Below, one piece after another: positions 8,473 through 17,477 of a stretch of DNA of 64,000 bases. The notes below the pieces were generated by a model, which saw nothing but the letters and a program-made list of their open reading frames with translations, made no database searches and was not told the DNA's origin. Made by a program: the position numbers and the translations under genes. Position 1 is the first letter of the stretch. Every line of letters begins with the position of its first letter. The DNA comes from a virus: the IMG/VR virus record IMGVR_UViG_3300042878_001080, positions 1-64,000 of that record. One strand, given 5' to 3'.

Positions 8473-10141
8473 GGTAACATTAGTAACAGGATTATGGGAC
8501 ATAGGTAGAGGCGACCTACAAGAGGGTTGGTCTCGTTCATTTCAACATTATTTAGATAAATTCCAACAACTATTACAAGTTGATGTGAATATGATAATCT
8601 TTGGAGATGAAGAACTAGAAAAATTTGTATCTCAACATAGAAATAACGAAAACACACAATTTGTTCGTAGAAATTTATCTTGGTTTAAAAACAACGATTT
8701 TTACGATAAAATACAATCAATTAGAACAAACCCCGATTGGTTTAACCAAGTTGGGTGGTTATCAGAATCTACACAAGCTAAATTAGAAATGTATAATCCT
8801 TTGGTAATGTCCAAGGTGTATCTTTTACACGATGCAAAGATTTTAGATAAATTTGATTCAGAATATATGTTTTGGATTGACGCTGGTTTAACAAATACGA
8901 TTCACCCGGGTTATTTTAGCCACGACAAAGTTTTAGATAAATTACCAAAGTTAGTTAAGAACTTCCATTTTGTTTGTTTTCCTTACGAAACAAATAGTGA
9001 GATTCACGGATTCAAATACCAAGAATTAAGTGAATTAGCGGGAAAACCTGTTAATATGGTTGCTCGAGCAGGTTTCTTTGGTGGAAAAAAAGATGTTATA
9101 TCAGAAATTAATAGTATCTACTATGGTTTAATGAACGATACATTATCTCAAGGATTAATGGGTACCGAAGAGTCATTATTTACAATTATGACGTATAAGT
9201 ATCCAAATTTAATTACTTACTCTGAAATAGAGGATAATGGGTTAATGGGTAAATTTTTTGAGGATTTAAAGAACACAACCGTTGAGGTTAAATCGGAAGT
9301 ATCTAAAGATGTTGTTGTTAATAATTTGGACACATCAAAAGTTGGTCTTTATGTAATCACATTTAACTCACCTAAACAATTTGAAACATTAATTAAAAGT
9401 ATGTTAGAATATGATTCAGATTTTATTACCAAAACTAAAAAATTCTTATTAGATAACTCAACGGATTTATCAACTACTCCGAGATATATTGAGTTATGTG
9501 AGGAGTATAATTTTGAGCACATTAAGAAAGTTAATTTAGGTATTTGTGGAGGAAGACAATTTGTTTCAGACCATTTTAATGATTCTGATTTAGAAGTTGG
9601 AATTTGGTCGGAAGACGATATGTTTTTTCAAAATAAACCGGATGAAACTTGTAGAAACGGATTTAATCGTTATACACCAAACTTATACCAAAAATGTTTA
9701 GAGATATTACAAAAAGAAAACTTCGATGTATTAAAGTTAAACTTTAGTGAATTTTTTGGTGATAATAGTGTGCAGTGGAGTTGGTATAATACACCACAAG
9801 ATTTTAGACAAAAAAATTGGCCAAATAAACCAAAACTACCGGTTCAAGGGTTGGACCCTAATGCTCCTTTAACAGAATTTAAAAATATTAAATCACATAA
9901 AGGATTACCTTACGCAACAGGTGAAATTTATTACTGTAATTGGACTCATTTTTTTACAAAAGAAGGTAATCGTAAAATGTTTCAAGAAACAAAATGGGAC
10001 AGGCCTTTTGAGAATACGTGGATGTCACACATTTATCAAGAAACAATAAAAGGAAAAATCAATTCTGCTTTATTACTGTTAACACCAATAGAACACAATC
10101 GATTCGAACACTATTCCGCGGAATTAAGAAAAGAATCTTAG
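8465..10141 (+). CDS. Two-domain glycosyltransferase: HtrL/WlaTC-like plus GT2-like
   Basis: 558 residues. Residues 1-~270 are an HtrL/WlaTC-like domain (VTLVTGLWDIGRGDLQEGW, MFWIDAGLTN, RAGFFGGKKDV, GTEESLFTIM) paralogous to the C-terminal half of the preceding protein. Residues ~295-550 form a GT-A-type domain (VGLYVITFNSPKQFETLIKS, NLGICGGRQF, and acidic GIWSEDDMFF). It overlaps the preceding gene by 8 bases (ATGAATAA). Its stop overlaps by four bases that of the convergent HNH gene. It is the last enzyme of the glycosylation cluster; the acceptor is unknown. Confidence 0.7.
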   Translation: MNKVTLVTGLWDIGRGDLQEGWSRSFQHYLDKFQQLLQVDVNMIIFGDEELEKFVSQHRNNENTQFVRRNLSWFKNNDFYDKIQSIRTNPDWFNQVGWLSESTQAKLEMYNPLVMSKVYLLHDAKILDKFDSEYMFWIDAGLTNTIHPGYFSHDKVLDKLPKLVKNFHFVCFPYETNSEIHGFKYQELSELAGKPVNMVARAGFFGGKKDVISEINSIYYGLMNDTLSQGLMGTEESLFTIMTYKYPNLITYSEIEDNGLMGKFFEDLKNTTVEVKSEVSKDVVVNNLDTSKVGLYVITFNSPKQFETLIKSMLEYDSDFITKTKKFLLDNSTDLSTTPRYIELCEEYNFEHIKKVNLGICGGRQFVSDHFNDSDLEVGIWSEDDMFFQNKPDETCRNGFNRYTPNLYQKCLEILQKENFDVLKLNFSEFFGDNSVQWSWYNTPQDFRQKNWPNKPKLPVQGLDPNAPLTEFKNIKSHKGLPYATGEIYYCNWTHFFTKEGNRKMFQETKWDRPFENTWMSHIYQETIKGKINSALLLLTPIEHNRFEHYSAELRKES

Positions 10142-10752
10142 TTTAATATTTTATTACTTTTTCTCAAATTATCTTCAGCCCATAGAGGCTGAAGATTTGT
10201 GTAATGATAAAGTTTATAAACATCTTTTTCTGTCTTAGCTGAAGACACTGGTATTATATGGTCTAAATGCCACCCATAGTACCCATAATTGTCCCAAGAC
10301 ATACCTTCAGTAAATTTATTCTCAATATATCCCATTAAAAATTCATAATCACACCCAACTAAATTAAGTGTTTTAGGATTATTGTATTGTTTATTAAGTA
10401 ATTGATTTATTCTTGACCTTAAAGAATTTTTAATTTTATTTTTTGGGTCTGAATTATACTCATTTATATATTTTTTCCTATGTTCTTTATTTTTATCTAC
10501 CCATTTTTTAAAATATTCCGGATTATTTTTTTTATATATCCGACATTTTTCTTTGTTAATTTCAGGGTTTTCTATCCTGAATTGTTTTCCCTTTTCAGAA
10601 ATTATTTTTGCATTTTTTTTATTATAATCAAATGAAGATTCATTCATACACTTTTTACATTGACCTCTATAAATGTTTGGATTTTTACTGTGTTTATAAA
10701 ACTCACAAACCTCTTTTTTTTCTTTACACTTACTACATATCTTTTTTTCCAT
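10138..10752 (-). CDS. HNH homing-type endonuclease (cassette 1)
   Basis: 204 residues. The N-terminus has a zinc-ribbon-like pair CSKC ... CKKC (Cys 6, 9 and about 33, 36). A basic Lys/Asn-rich helical linker follows, then the HNH core: LDHIIPVSSAKTE (Asp-His) and HYTNLQPLWAEDNLRKSN. This is the standard beta-beta-alpha-metal nuclease of phage free-standing homing endonucleases. It starts inside the 3' end of a 51-residue ribbon-helix-helix-like gene (20-base overlap) and reads against the glycosyltransferase, sharing stop-codon bases with it. Two sister copies lie at 20520 and 50731. It is a selfish mobile gene; the target is unknown. Confidence 0.85.
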   Translation of the reverse strand: MEKKICSKCKEKKEVCEFYKHSKNPNIYRGQCKKCMNESSFDYNKKNAKIISEKGKQFRIENPEINKEKCRIYKKNNPEYFKKWVDKNKEHRKKYINEYNSDPKNKIKNSLRSRINQLLNKQYNNPKTLNLVGCDYEFLMGYIENKFTEGMSWDNYGYYGWHLDHIIPVSSAKTEKDVYKLYHYTNLQPLWAEDNLRKSNKILN

Positions 10753-10888
10753 AATACTCTTTTAATAATTTATTAAGTAATGTTGATTTTTTAATTTTTT
10801 CTTTAACCATTCGGTCAAATAAATCACGGTCTAAACTTATTCCAAATTTTACCTTTCTATCTTCTTCTAATTTTGTTGGTCTTGCCAT
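10733..10888 (-). CDS. Small ribbon-helix-helix-like protein (cassette 1)
   Basis: 51 residues: MARPTKLEEDRKVKFGISLD, then RDLFDRMVKEKIKKSTLLNK and LLKEYYGKKDM. A short basic strand (KVKFGISLD) followed by two helices is the CopG/Arc-type ribbon-helix-helix pattern, which dimerises and binds DNA through the strand. The gene overlaps the start of the HNH gene by 20 bases. Its ATG comes five bases after a TATTTATA motif (minus strand), so the mRNA could have almost no leader. The role could be repression of the nuclease gene or DNA-binding help. The function is inferred; the pairing recurs twice more in the window. Confidence 0.7.
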   Translation of the reverse strand: MARPTKLEEDRKVKFGISLDRDLFDRMVKEKIKKSTLLNKLLKEYYGKKDM

Positions 10889-10892
10889 ATTA

Positions 10893-10900
10893 TATAAATA
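10893..10900 (-). promoter_or_regulatory. TATTTATA motif before cassette 1
   Basis: On the minus strand AAGATATTTATATAAT runs straight into the ATG at 10888. Near-identical leaders precede the cassettes at 20384 and 50589. Confidence 0.55.
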
Positions 10901-10962
10901 TCTTGTTTTTTATTAAAGTTTCACTACAACTAATAATAAATAATTATTTTTATTTTATCAAG

Positions 10963-10970
10963 TATTTATA
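10963..10970 (+). promoter_or_regulatory. TATTTATA motif, candidate phage promoter
   Basis: 13 bases before the start at 10984, in the 95-base gap between the divergent cassette 1 and the large Pro-Thr protein. Reads TATTTATAATAAAAAC. Confidence 0.5.
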
Positions 10971-10983
10971 ATAAAAACTTTAT

Positions 10984-13908
10984 ATGGAGTGGTTCATTAA
11001 AAAAAATTCTACTTTACCAGTTTTAAAGTTATCCATAATTAAAGATGGGAGAAGTGATTACAATAATTTTATGGAATTATTGGAAACTTCCACCATATTC
11101 TTTTCTATGGTTAATTCTGAGACGGGTATCCCCAAGATAACTTCGAGACCTGCTGGGTTTGTTGAAAAAACATTTGACGACCCCAATGCGGAACCGGAGT
11201 ATTACATTTACTATCAATTTACCAAACAAGACACGAGTATTGAGGGTAGATATGAGGGCCAGTTTTTGGTTAAGACATTTGATGGGAATATTATATTACC
11301 TATCAGGGAAAAACTATACATATACGTCCAAGAATCATTCATTGCTGATGATTTAGAGTATAATACTTGTTATACATCAACGTTCCCTTGTTGTGGTAAT
11401 CCAAATATTGTTGATAACCCAAATGAGAATACGATAAACATTGTTCCCCAGTATTATCCGGGGTCGATAGGTGCGTTATATACGGCAACATCAAGATATC
11501 CGGTGGATACGGATGTTACTGTTACATTTAAAAATGTTTTAGGTGTAACAACAGGTGACCCGGTTATTATTAACACTTCAGTGACAATTTATACCGGTAG
11601 TAAAGAAGGTATTACGGAACTAATTATTGAGGACGATTTTGATAGATTAAATTTATACACATTATTCTCTGATGTGGTATTAACCACCAATAGTGATTCT
11701 CAATACGATAATGTTACTATAATAGATAGACCAATAGTTATCGAACCAATACCACCAAGACCAAGACCAAAATATGTTACCGCAACTGTTATAAGTTGTT
11801 GTGATGGTAAAGAAGGTTGTATGTCTGATATCCCAACAAATTTAAACATTGTTGTAGGTAATAGTGTCTTAGGTGATGATGGATTATGTTATGTTATTCA
11901 ACAATTTAATACTATAGAGTGTGAAACAACAGTTTCTTTTAATCAATCATATTATAAAGATTGTAAATATTGTACGTCAAAATATCCGTGTAATGTTATA
12001 AATACAACACCTACACCAACACCTACGGTTACACCAACACATACTCCAACACCAAGTCCAACAAAAAATTGTGTGGGACCTACATTAAGTACGGTTTTAA
12101 ATAGTAGTGGGAACACATTTTTAGTTTATTTTAATATAACTAACCCTTGTAGTACAATTTTAGTTAATTGGTCATCAGATAACATTAATTGGAATAGTAC
12201 CTCAGGTGGTTGTTCGTCACCAAGAAGTATTACTATTCCAAATCCGTTACCCCCAACAATATATTTTAATGTAACTCAAAATAGTAGTGAATGTCCTTCA
12301 TTTACATCAAATACGGTATCATATTATGTAATACCATTAACAAGAACCCCAACACCGACCCCAACAACTAGTTTGGGTGTTACTCCGAGTGCAACACCAA
12401 CTATAACACCGACAAACACTGTAACCCCAACACATACACCAACAAGTAGTCATACACCAACACCGACAACAACGAGAACACCGACACCAACAAAAAGAGT
12501 TAAGAATTTGGCTTATAATGTGTTATCTTGTTGTAGTAGAATTTCAGGTATTATAATATTACCATTAACATTTACTGTTGGCACAACAATTTTAACGACA
12601 AGTAATTTATGTATGTCTATTACAGGATATGCCCCAAAAGGTAGTATTCCAACATATACGTGGTCGGGTATGGAATATGGCCAAGGTTGTAACGAATGTT
12701 TAAATCGTTATCCTTGTAATCCTATCCCAACTCCGACACCAACCCCTACAAGATGTAATGGTTGTTTAAGTTATGTGTTAGATGGTGGTTTAGGAAGTAG
12801 TGGTCACACAGATTTTAGTTATATTCCTTGTGGAGGACAAACATCGGTAACGGTTTCGATAGATAGAACTAATATGTTACCAACAAATAAGGTAACAGTT
12901 TGTGGTGAGTGTTATTATGGTGTTTTAATTTTGTCAGGGACTGGTAGTTATTCAATATCGGGGAATTGTCCAACAATCACTCCAACACCAACAACCACAC
13001 CGACAACAACACCAGCAACCAATTTATGTTTAATAATCACCCCAAAATGTGGTACATATTTTCCAACTGAAGGTAATGGGTTAATAAATGGTAAGAAATT
13101 TTGGAACATAACTATTGATAACAACCCAACCTTAATTTATTGGGATAATGTTAATATTTGTTGGGTTGTTAAGAATACGTCAACAAATGAAGAATGTTCT
13201 AAATTATATATAGATTCTCAATACCCTATTGGTGATTACACTCAATGGGTATCACCTTCACAAACATCAATGGGTTGTGAATGTTTAACTACGGATAATT
13301 ACTTTAGTATATCGGCCATTAACTGTTTTACACCAACACCAACACCAACTAATACCGTTACACCAACACGCACTCCAACCCACACTCCAACACCAACAGT
13401 AACATCGTCACCATTATTACCAATTGTTGGTTATTTTCAAGATTGTTGTAATGAAAATATAAAATTTAAAGCGGGTTTATTACCTTTTGGGTTAATTTTG
13501 GGTGAATCCTATTATGTACAAACCACGGGATACACAGGTTGTACCACTTTTATACCCGAAACACCGGTTTCAGTTCAATACCCAAGTATTATTGTTATAG
13601 ATGAGGGTGAAAATTGTCAAGTTTGTAATCTTAAAATGTCTATTGTATGTGCAACACCTACACCAACACCAACACCAACAAATACCATCACACCAACAAA
13701 TACCGTTACACCAACACACACACCAACACCAACTATGACTCCAACTAACACACCAATTGGTTGTATTGATTGTGGTGTTTCAGGATACACATATATAATA
13801 TCCGAACCAATTATCTATCCATCACCAAGACCAACAAGCACACCGACAAGAACACCAACACAAACCCCGGATAACACAATATACACAATATGGGTTAATA
13901 TTGAATAA
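10984..13908 (+). CDS. Giant modular Cys-rich / Pro-Thr-rich virion protein
   Basis: 974 residues. Residues 1-~125 form a beta-rich N-terminal domain (MEWFIKKNSTLPVLKLSII, PEYYIYYQFTKQ) typical of a virion-anchoring end. The rest alternates Cys-rich beads with (TPTx)n linkers. Three beads share a CC ... C ... CxxC ... YPC-like pattern (about residues 264-338, 508-583, 816-890). One bead (about 590-665) resembles that of the protein at 3681. Linkers lie near 339-360, 455-507, 583-590, 660-680, 780-808 and 890-960. It is likely an extended, disulfide-braced surface fibre that could be O-glycosylated by the cluster upstream. No enzyme motif is seen. Confidence 0.65.
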   Translation: MEWFIKKNSTLPVLKLSIIKDGRSDYNNFMELLETSTIFFSMVNSETGIPKITSRPAGFVEKTFDDPNAEPEYYIYYQFTKQDTSIEGRYEGQFLVKTFDGNIILPIREKLYIYVQESFIADDLEYNTCYTSTFPCCGNPNIVDNPNENTINIVPQYYPGSIGALYTATSRYPVDTDVTVTFKNVLGVTTGDPVIINTSVTIYTGSKEGITELIIEDDFDRLNLYTLFSDVVLTTNSDSQYDNVTIIDRPIVIEPIPPRPRPKYVTATVISCCDGKEGCMSDIPTNLNIVVGNSVLGDDGLCYVIQQFNTIECETTVSFNQSYYKDCKYCTSKYPCNVINTTPTPTPTVTPTHTPTPSPTKNCVGPTLSTVLNSSGNTFLVYFNITNPCSTILVNWSSDNINWNSTSGGCSSPRSITIPNPLPPTIYFNVTQNSSECPSFTSNTVSYYVIPLTRTPTPTPTTSLGVTPSATPTITPTNTVTPTHTPTSSHTPTPTTTRTPTPTKRVKNLAYNVLSCCSRISGIIILPLTFTVGTTILTTSNLCMSITGYAPKGSIPTYTWSGMEYGQGCNECLNRYPCNPIPTPTPTPTRCNGCLSYVLDGGLGSSGHTDFSYIPCGGQTSVTVSIDRTNMLPTNKVTVCGECYYGVLILSGTGSYSISGNCPTITPTPTTTPTTTPATNLCLIITPKCGTYFPTEGNGLINGKKFWNITIDNNPTLIYWDNVNICWVVKNTSTNEECSKLYIDSQYPIGDYTQWVSPSQTSMGCECLTTDNYFSISAINCFTPTPTPTNTVTPTRTPTHTPTPTVTSSPLLPIVGYFQDCCNENIKFKAGLLPFGLILGESYYVQTTGYTGCTTFIPETPVSVQYPSIIVIDEGENCQVCNLKMSIVCATPTPTPTPTNTITPTNTVTPTHTPTPTMTPTNTPIGCIDCGVSGYTYIISEPIIYPSPRPTSTPTRTPTQTPDNTIYTIWVNIE
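12349..12500 (+). repeat. (ACACCNACN)n tract encoding a Thr-Pro linker
   Basis: One of several similar Thr-Pro tracts in this gene; others lie near 12006-12063, 12727-12750, 12973-13017, 13330-13410, 13652-13760 and 13826-13870. Confidence 0.8.
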
Positions 13909-13925
13909 TATAAAAATAACGAATT

Positions 13926-15185
13926 ATGTTTACAGAAGAGATAAAAAATAAATTAAGTGAATTATACCAAAATACTCCTGATTATGTGGGGGTTGCATAT
14001 GGTTATAAAACAGTTCAAGGTGTTGAAACATCTGAGAAATCAATTGTTTTTACCGTTCCAAAAAAGAAACCGTTAAATGAAATTCCGTTAGAGGAACATT
14101 TACCGAAATTAGTTGATATTAACGGTGTGGTTTATAAAACAGATATTATTGAAATTAGTGAAGTTGTTACTATGACCGATTCTGTTGTTTGTAACGACCC
14201 TTTAATTGACCCAAGTTGTTATACTTGGTCTCCTTTGGGTTCCGTATCTCCATCAAATAGAAATACTTTAAGACCGTTAGTTGGTGGAATATCATTAACA
14301 TCACAGAATCAATTAGGTACCGTTGGTACCTTGGGACTAATCGTTGTTGATAGTGAAAGTCAAAAATTAGTTGGTTTAACCAATAATCACGTTGTTGTTA
14401 AAGATGCGTCATACACTAACGAAAGAAATTTAAGCGGTGTTATTGTGAATGAATATAAAGATATCGCTTACCAAAATGGTGAATCATCAACACCAAATAT
14501 TGGTAATGTTATTGGTGAAGTTGTTAGATATGTACCAATAAAAAGCCAACCTCAGTTAAATACTGTCGATGGGGCATTAGTTTCATTAAGTGCCAACACA
14601 CTTAGTAATGTTGAATCATTTAAACAATTGGGTATAAATTATTTACAACCTATGCCATTTGCAACAACAAACGAAATAAATAGTTTGATTGTAACACCAA
14701 GAACAATATTAAGTAGTGGTAGAACAACGGGAGCAAAAACCGGAAATTGTGGTATAAAAATAAAACTTTTAGGTGCAACACAAAATGTTGGGGCGTACCC
14801 CCTACAAGGTGTGGGTAGAACGGTAACTTTCAACGATTTAATAGTTTTCACAAGATTAAGTGAAACTTGTAATTACCCAATATATCACGGTGACTCAGGG
14901 TCTGTTCTTATCGCAGATTTTAATGGTACTTATAAAATAATTGGATTAAATTTTGCTGGTTCAAGTCAAGTTGAAGGTTCATTAACAGATATAGGACAAT
15001 ATGGTTTTGCTTGTAGAATAGATAATGTTGCTTTTGAGTTAGGTATTGAATCGTGGGATGGTAATTCTGTAAATGCTATAACAACAGTTAATAAAATTTT
15101 AACACCTAATGGTAGTGATAATAAAACGATTATTGTAAATGGTAAAACATACTGGCAAGTAGGTTTATCAAACCATTTAAACTAA
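13926..15185 (+). CDS. Trypsin/chymotrypsin-like serine protease, virion-associated
   Basis: 419 residues. A ~90-residue N-terminal domain (VGVAYGYKTVQGVETSEKSI, VFTVPKKKP) resembles that of NAL1-type bacterial and plant S1-fold proteases. The catalytic triad is readable: His155 in LTNNHVV, Asp215 in LNTVDGALV, Ser324 in YHGDSGSVL. There is no signal peptide. It lies between two large structural genes, starting 17 bases after the upstream stop, so it is probably packaged or used in virion maturation. Prohead proteases of T4 type belong to a different fold, so a role in processing tail or surface proteins, or host-surface proteins, is more likely. The substrate is unknown. Confidence 0.78.
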   Translation: MFTEEIKNKLSELYQNTPDYVGVAYGYKTVQGVETSEKSIVFTVPKKKPLNEIPLEEHLPKLVDINGVVYKTDIIEISEVVTMTDSVVCNDPLIDPSCYTWSPLGSVSPSNRNTLRPLVGGISLTSQNQLGTVGTLGLIVVDSESQKLVGLTNNHVVVKDASYTNERNLSGVIVNEYKDIAYQNGESSTPNIGNVIGEVVRYVPIKSQPQLNTVDGALVSLSANTLSNVESFKQLGINYLQPMPFATTNEINSLIVTPRTILSSGRTTGAKTGNCGIKIKLLGATQNVGAYPLQGVGRTVTFNDLIVFTRLSETCNYPIYHGDSGSVLIADFNGTYKIIGLNFAGSSQVEGSLTDIGQYGFACRIDNVAFELGIESWDGNSVNAITTVNKILTPNGSDNKTIIVNGKTYWQVGLSNHLN

Positions 15186-15210
15186 ATAAACAAAACAAAC
15201 AAAATAATTT

Positions 15211-17412
15211 ATGCCTTTTTCATCATCAATTTGTTTAACAAATATTGGAGTATTACCAACCGGGAGTAATTTAAATATTTATTCCAATACTGACTCTTAT
15301 TCAACACCTTTTCAAACAAACATACCATTATCTCAATTAGATTCAAATTGTCCGTTTATTTTAACTAATATTCCTGATGGAACAACGACTATTAAGTTTG
15401 TAGATTCAACCTCTAATTGTTGTTATGAACTCTTACTTTCACCCAACAATTTGTGTGACTTATTCGGAATTCAATTAACAGGTTTTTCATCCACAACAAT
15501 TAGTCAAATTATTGCAGGTAACTTAATTAGTTCTGTCGGAAACATCACAGATTATATTATAGATTGGTATGGCCCCGATAATAACACAACCGTAGCCTTT
15601 ACGTCCGGTTATGGAACAGTTTTTGGTCCTTATCAACAAACACATCCGTTTGTTAGAATATCACTCCCCGGATATTATGTACCGATGATTCAAAAAATAC
15701 GAATTAACGGTATTAATTATTCAATAACCGGTGGAACAGGATTTATTCAAGCAAATATCGATTGTTTGGAAAACCAAACTGTTGAGGTATTTCCATCAAC
15801 TTGTTCGGGTAATAGAGTAGAACCTATATATTCTTTTTCTGGATATAATAATTATTACTTTTCAAATACCGCAGCGTTTAACACACCACCCGAACCATTA
15901 TCTATGGGATTTGACCTTGATATAAATTCAAATCATTTTGCGTGGCAATTTCAAGCATACTCAGTTAGCGACACTATTAAAATAACTTTTCACGGAAATA
16001 ACTACCCAACACCAATTGTCTTAGAATATTATACTGTGGGTCAAGAATACACAGAATTAAATGTTTCTGTTATACCAAAAACAATAAAAGTTGGGGGTGG
16101 ATTTTTTAAAAAGGTTACAAACCTCTCTAAATTATTGAGAACCGAAAACGATTTTTTAACAATTGAAGTAACACCTAACCCAGTTATAAGTAGAACCAAT
16201 TGGGAATTATATTTTAAGTGTTTAAACACATTCAACTGTGAAACTTGTTTAGATTCTTTAAGTCCTTATAGATTTATTGATTCAAGTGTGACTATAACTT
16301 CATTGGGTTGTAATCTATATAAACTGAGTGCAAATCTATCAGGTTGCACCAATAGTGTGTTACAAAGTAGTGATATTTATAAATATTTAACCGAAAGTTC
16401 CGCAATAAACTCGGGGTCATTAAATTCGGAATTTTATGGGTACTGTTCAACACCTAATGGTGAAATTGGGTTTAATTCAACACTAAGTAGTGGTTCAACA
16501 TCTTGTAATAATTATGGTGTTTGCTCTGTAGATAATACTTCGTGTTCACAACAACCATATATTTGTGATAGTAATCCAGGTGGGTTTATTAGTTTTAATA
16601 AAACAAACGCTACTGTAGGAGGTCCCGGAAATATTTACATGGAATTCCAATATTTATCGGATTTAAATTTATATTATCAGTCGTATTTAACTAATGTTTT
16701 AAATTATGGGTTAGGAACACCATTTGATAACACAAATATTAATTATTATCGTTATTTCTCTTTGGTTATTCCTATCATACCTTCTAATGACCCTAACAGA
16801 ACTTGCGCCTCCGATACAGGTAATCAAGCACAATATTCAATTCATACATCAAGTGTTGTAACAACAGGAATCACTGGTAATTTTTATTTTTTAAATATTA
16901 CTATGCCATTGACGACCTTAGGTATTACTTTTGATTCGTGTGATTTAGGTTGTTTAGACTATGCGGATTCGGCGATTACCATTCTTAATAGTCACTCAAT
17001 TGGGTCAGGTAATCAATATAGTTTTTATAGTAATGTTGGAGCAAAAAAATTAAACCCAATTTCGCAATATGTAAAACTTGTTAAATATACCTCAGGAGAG
17101 GTAAATGCTAATCAACAGTCATTTCTAAGATTAACAAATCTAGTTAATAATACAATTCCGATGTCGGGAGATAGTTACACAATAATACCGTCATTATCGG
17201 CACAAACTTGTGATTTTTCGGGTTTTATAAATAATGGTACTTATTTAGGGGTAACCCGTTATGTTAAATATGCGTGGAATTACACCACTAACGTATCATT
17301 ATTAAATTATTATAATATTTTTACAGTAATTAACGGGTCTCAAGTTTTAATTTATCAATATAATTTAAACACCAACACACTCATATATAAAGACCCCACT
17401 TATTTTATTTAA
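15211..17412 (+). CDS. Large Cys-containing virion structural protein, unrecognised
   Basis: 733 residues with about 30 Cys, many in pairs or clusters (SNCCYELLL, NTFNCETCLDSL, DSCDLGCLDY), and beta-rich Asn/Thr/Ser composition like the neighbouring surface proteins. There is no signal peptide, membrane segment or enzyme motif, and no specific family was recognised. It begins 25 bases after the protease gene and is followed by a strong terminator, so it ends the 10984-17412 operon. It is probably another surface or fibre component; it could be the protease substrate, but nothing in the sequence proves this. Confidence 0.55.
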   Translation: MPFSSSICLTNIGVLPTGSNLNIYSNTDSYSTPFQTNIPLSQLDSNCPFILTNIPDGTTTIKFVDSTSNCCYELLLSPNNLCDLFGIQLTGFSSTTISQIIAGNLISSVGNITDYIIDWYGPDNNTTVAFTSGYGTVFGPYQQTHPFVRISLPGYYVPMIQKIRINGINYSITGGTGFIQANIDCLENQTVEVFPSTCSGNRVEPIYSFSGYNNYYFSNTAAFNTPPEPLSMGFDLDINSNHFAWQFQAYSVSDTIKITFHGNNYPTPIVLEYYTVGQEYTELNVSVIPKTIKVGGGFFKKVTNLSKLLRTENDFLTIEVTPNPVISRTNWELYFKCLNTFNCETCLDSLSPYRFIDSSVTITSLGCNLYKLSANLSGCTNSVLQSSDIYKYLTESSAINSGSLNSEFYGYCSTPNGEIGFNSTLSSGSTSCNNYGVCSVDNTSCSQQPYICDSNPGGFISFNKTNATVGGPGNIYMEFQYLSDLNLYYQSYLTNVLNYGLGTPFDNTNINYYRYFSLVIPIIPSNDPNRTCASDTGNQAQYSIHTSSVVTTGITGNFYFLNITMPLTTLGITFDSCDLGCLDYADSAITILNSHSIGSGNQYSFYSNVGAKKLNPISQYVKLVKYTSGEVNANQQSFLRLTNLVNNTIPMSGDSYTIIPSLSAQTCDFSGFINNGTYLGVTRYVKYAWNYTTNVSLLNYYNIFTVINGSQVLIYQYNLNTNTLIYKDPTYFI

Positions 17413-17418
17413 CATAAT

Positions 17419-17446
17419 ACCTCCCCCAAAAAGGGAGGTTTTTTTT
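17419..17446 (+). terminator. Rho-independent terminator after the structural operon
   Basis: Stem ACCTCCC (17419-17425) with GGGAGGT (17433-17439), loop CCAAAAA, followed by seven T. Confidence 0.85.
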
Positions 17447-17477
17447 ACCCATTTGACTTAATCAATTATTTCCGATA

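Noticed and set aside
10889-10983. Small RNA or tRNA in the gap between divergent genes
   Set aside because: Only AT-rich promoter-like sequence with the TATTTATA motif on both strands; no cloverleaf or GC-rich stem.
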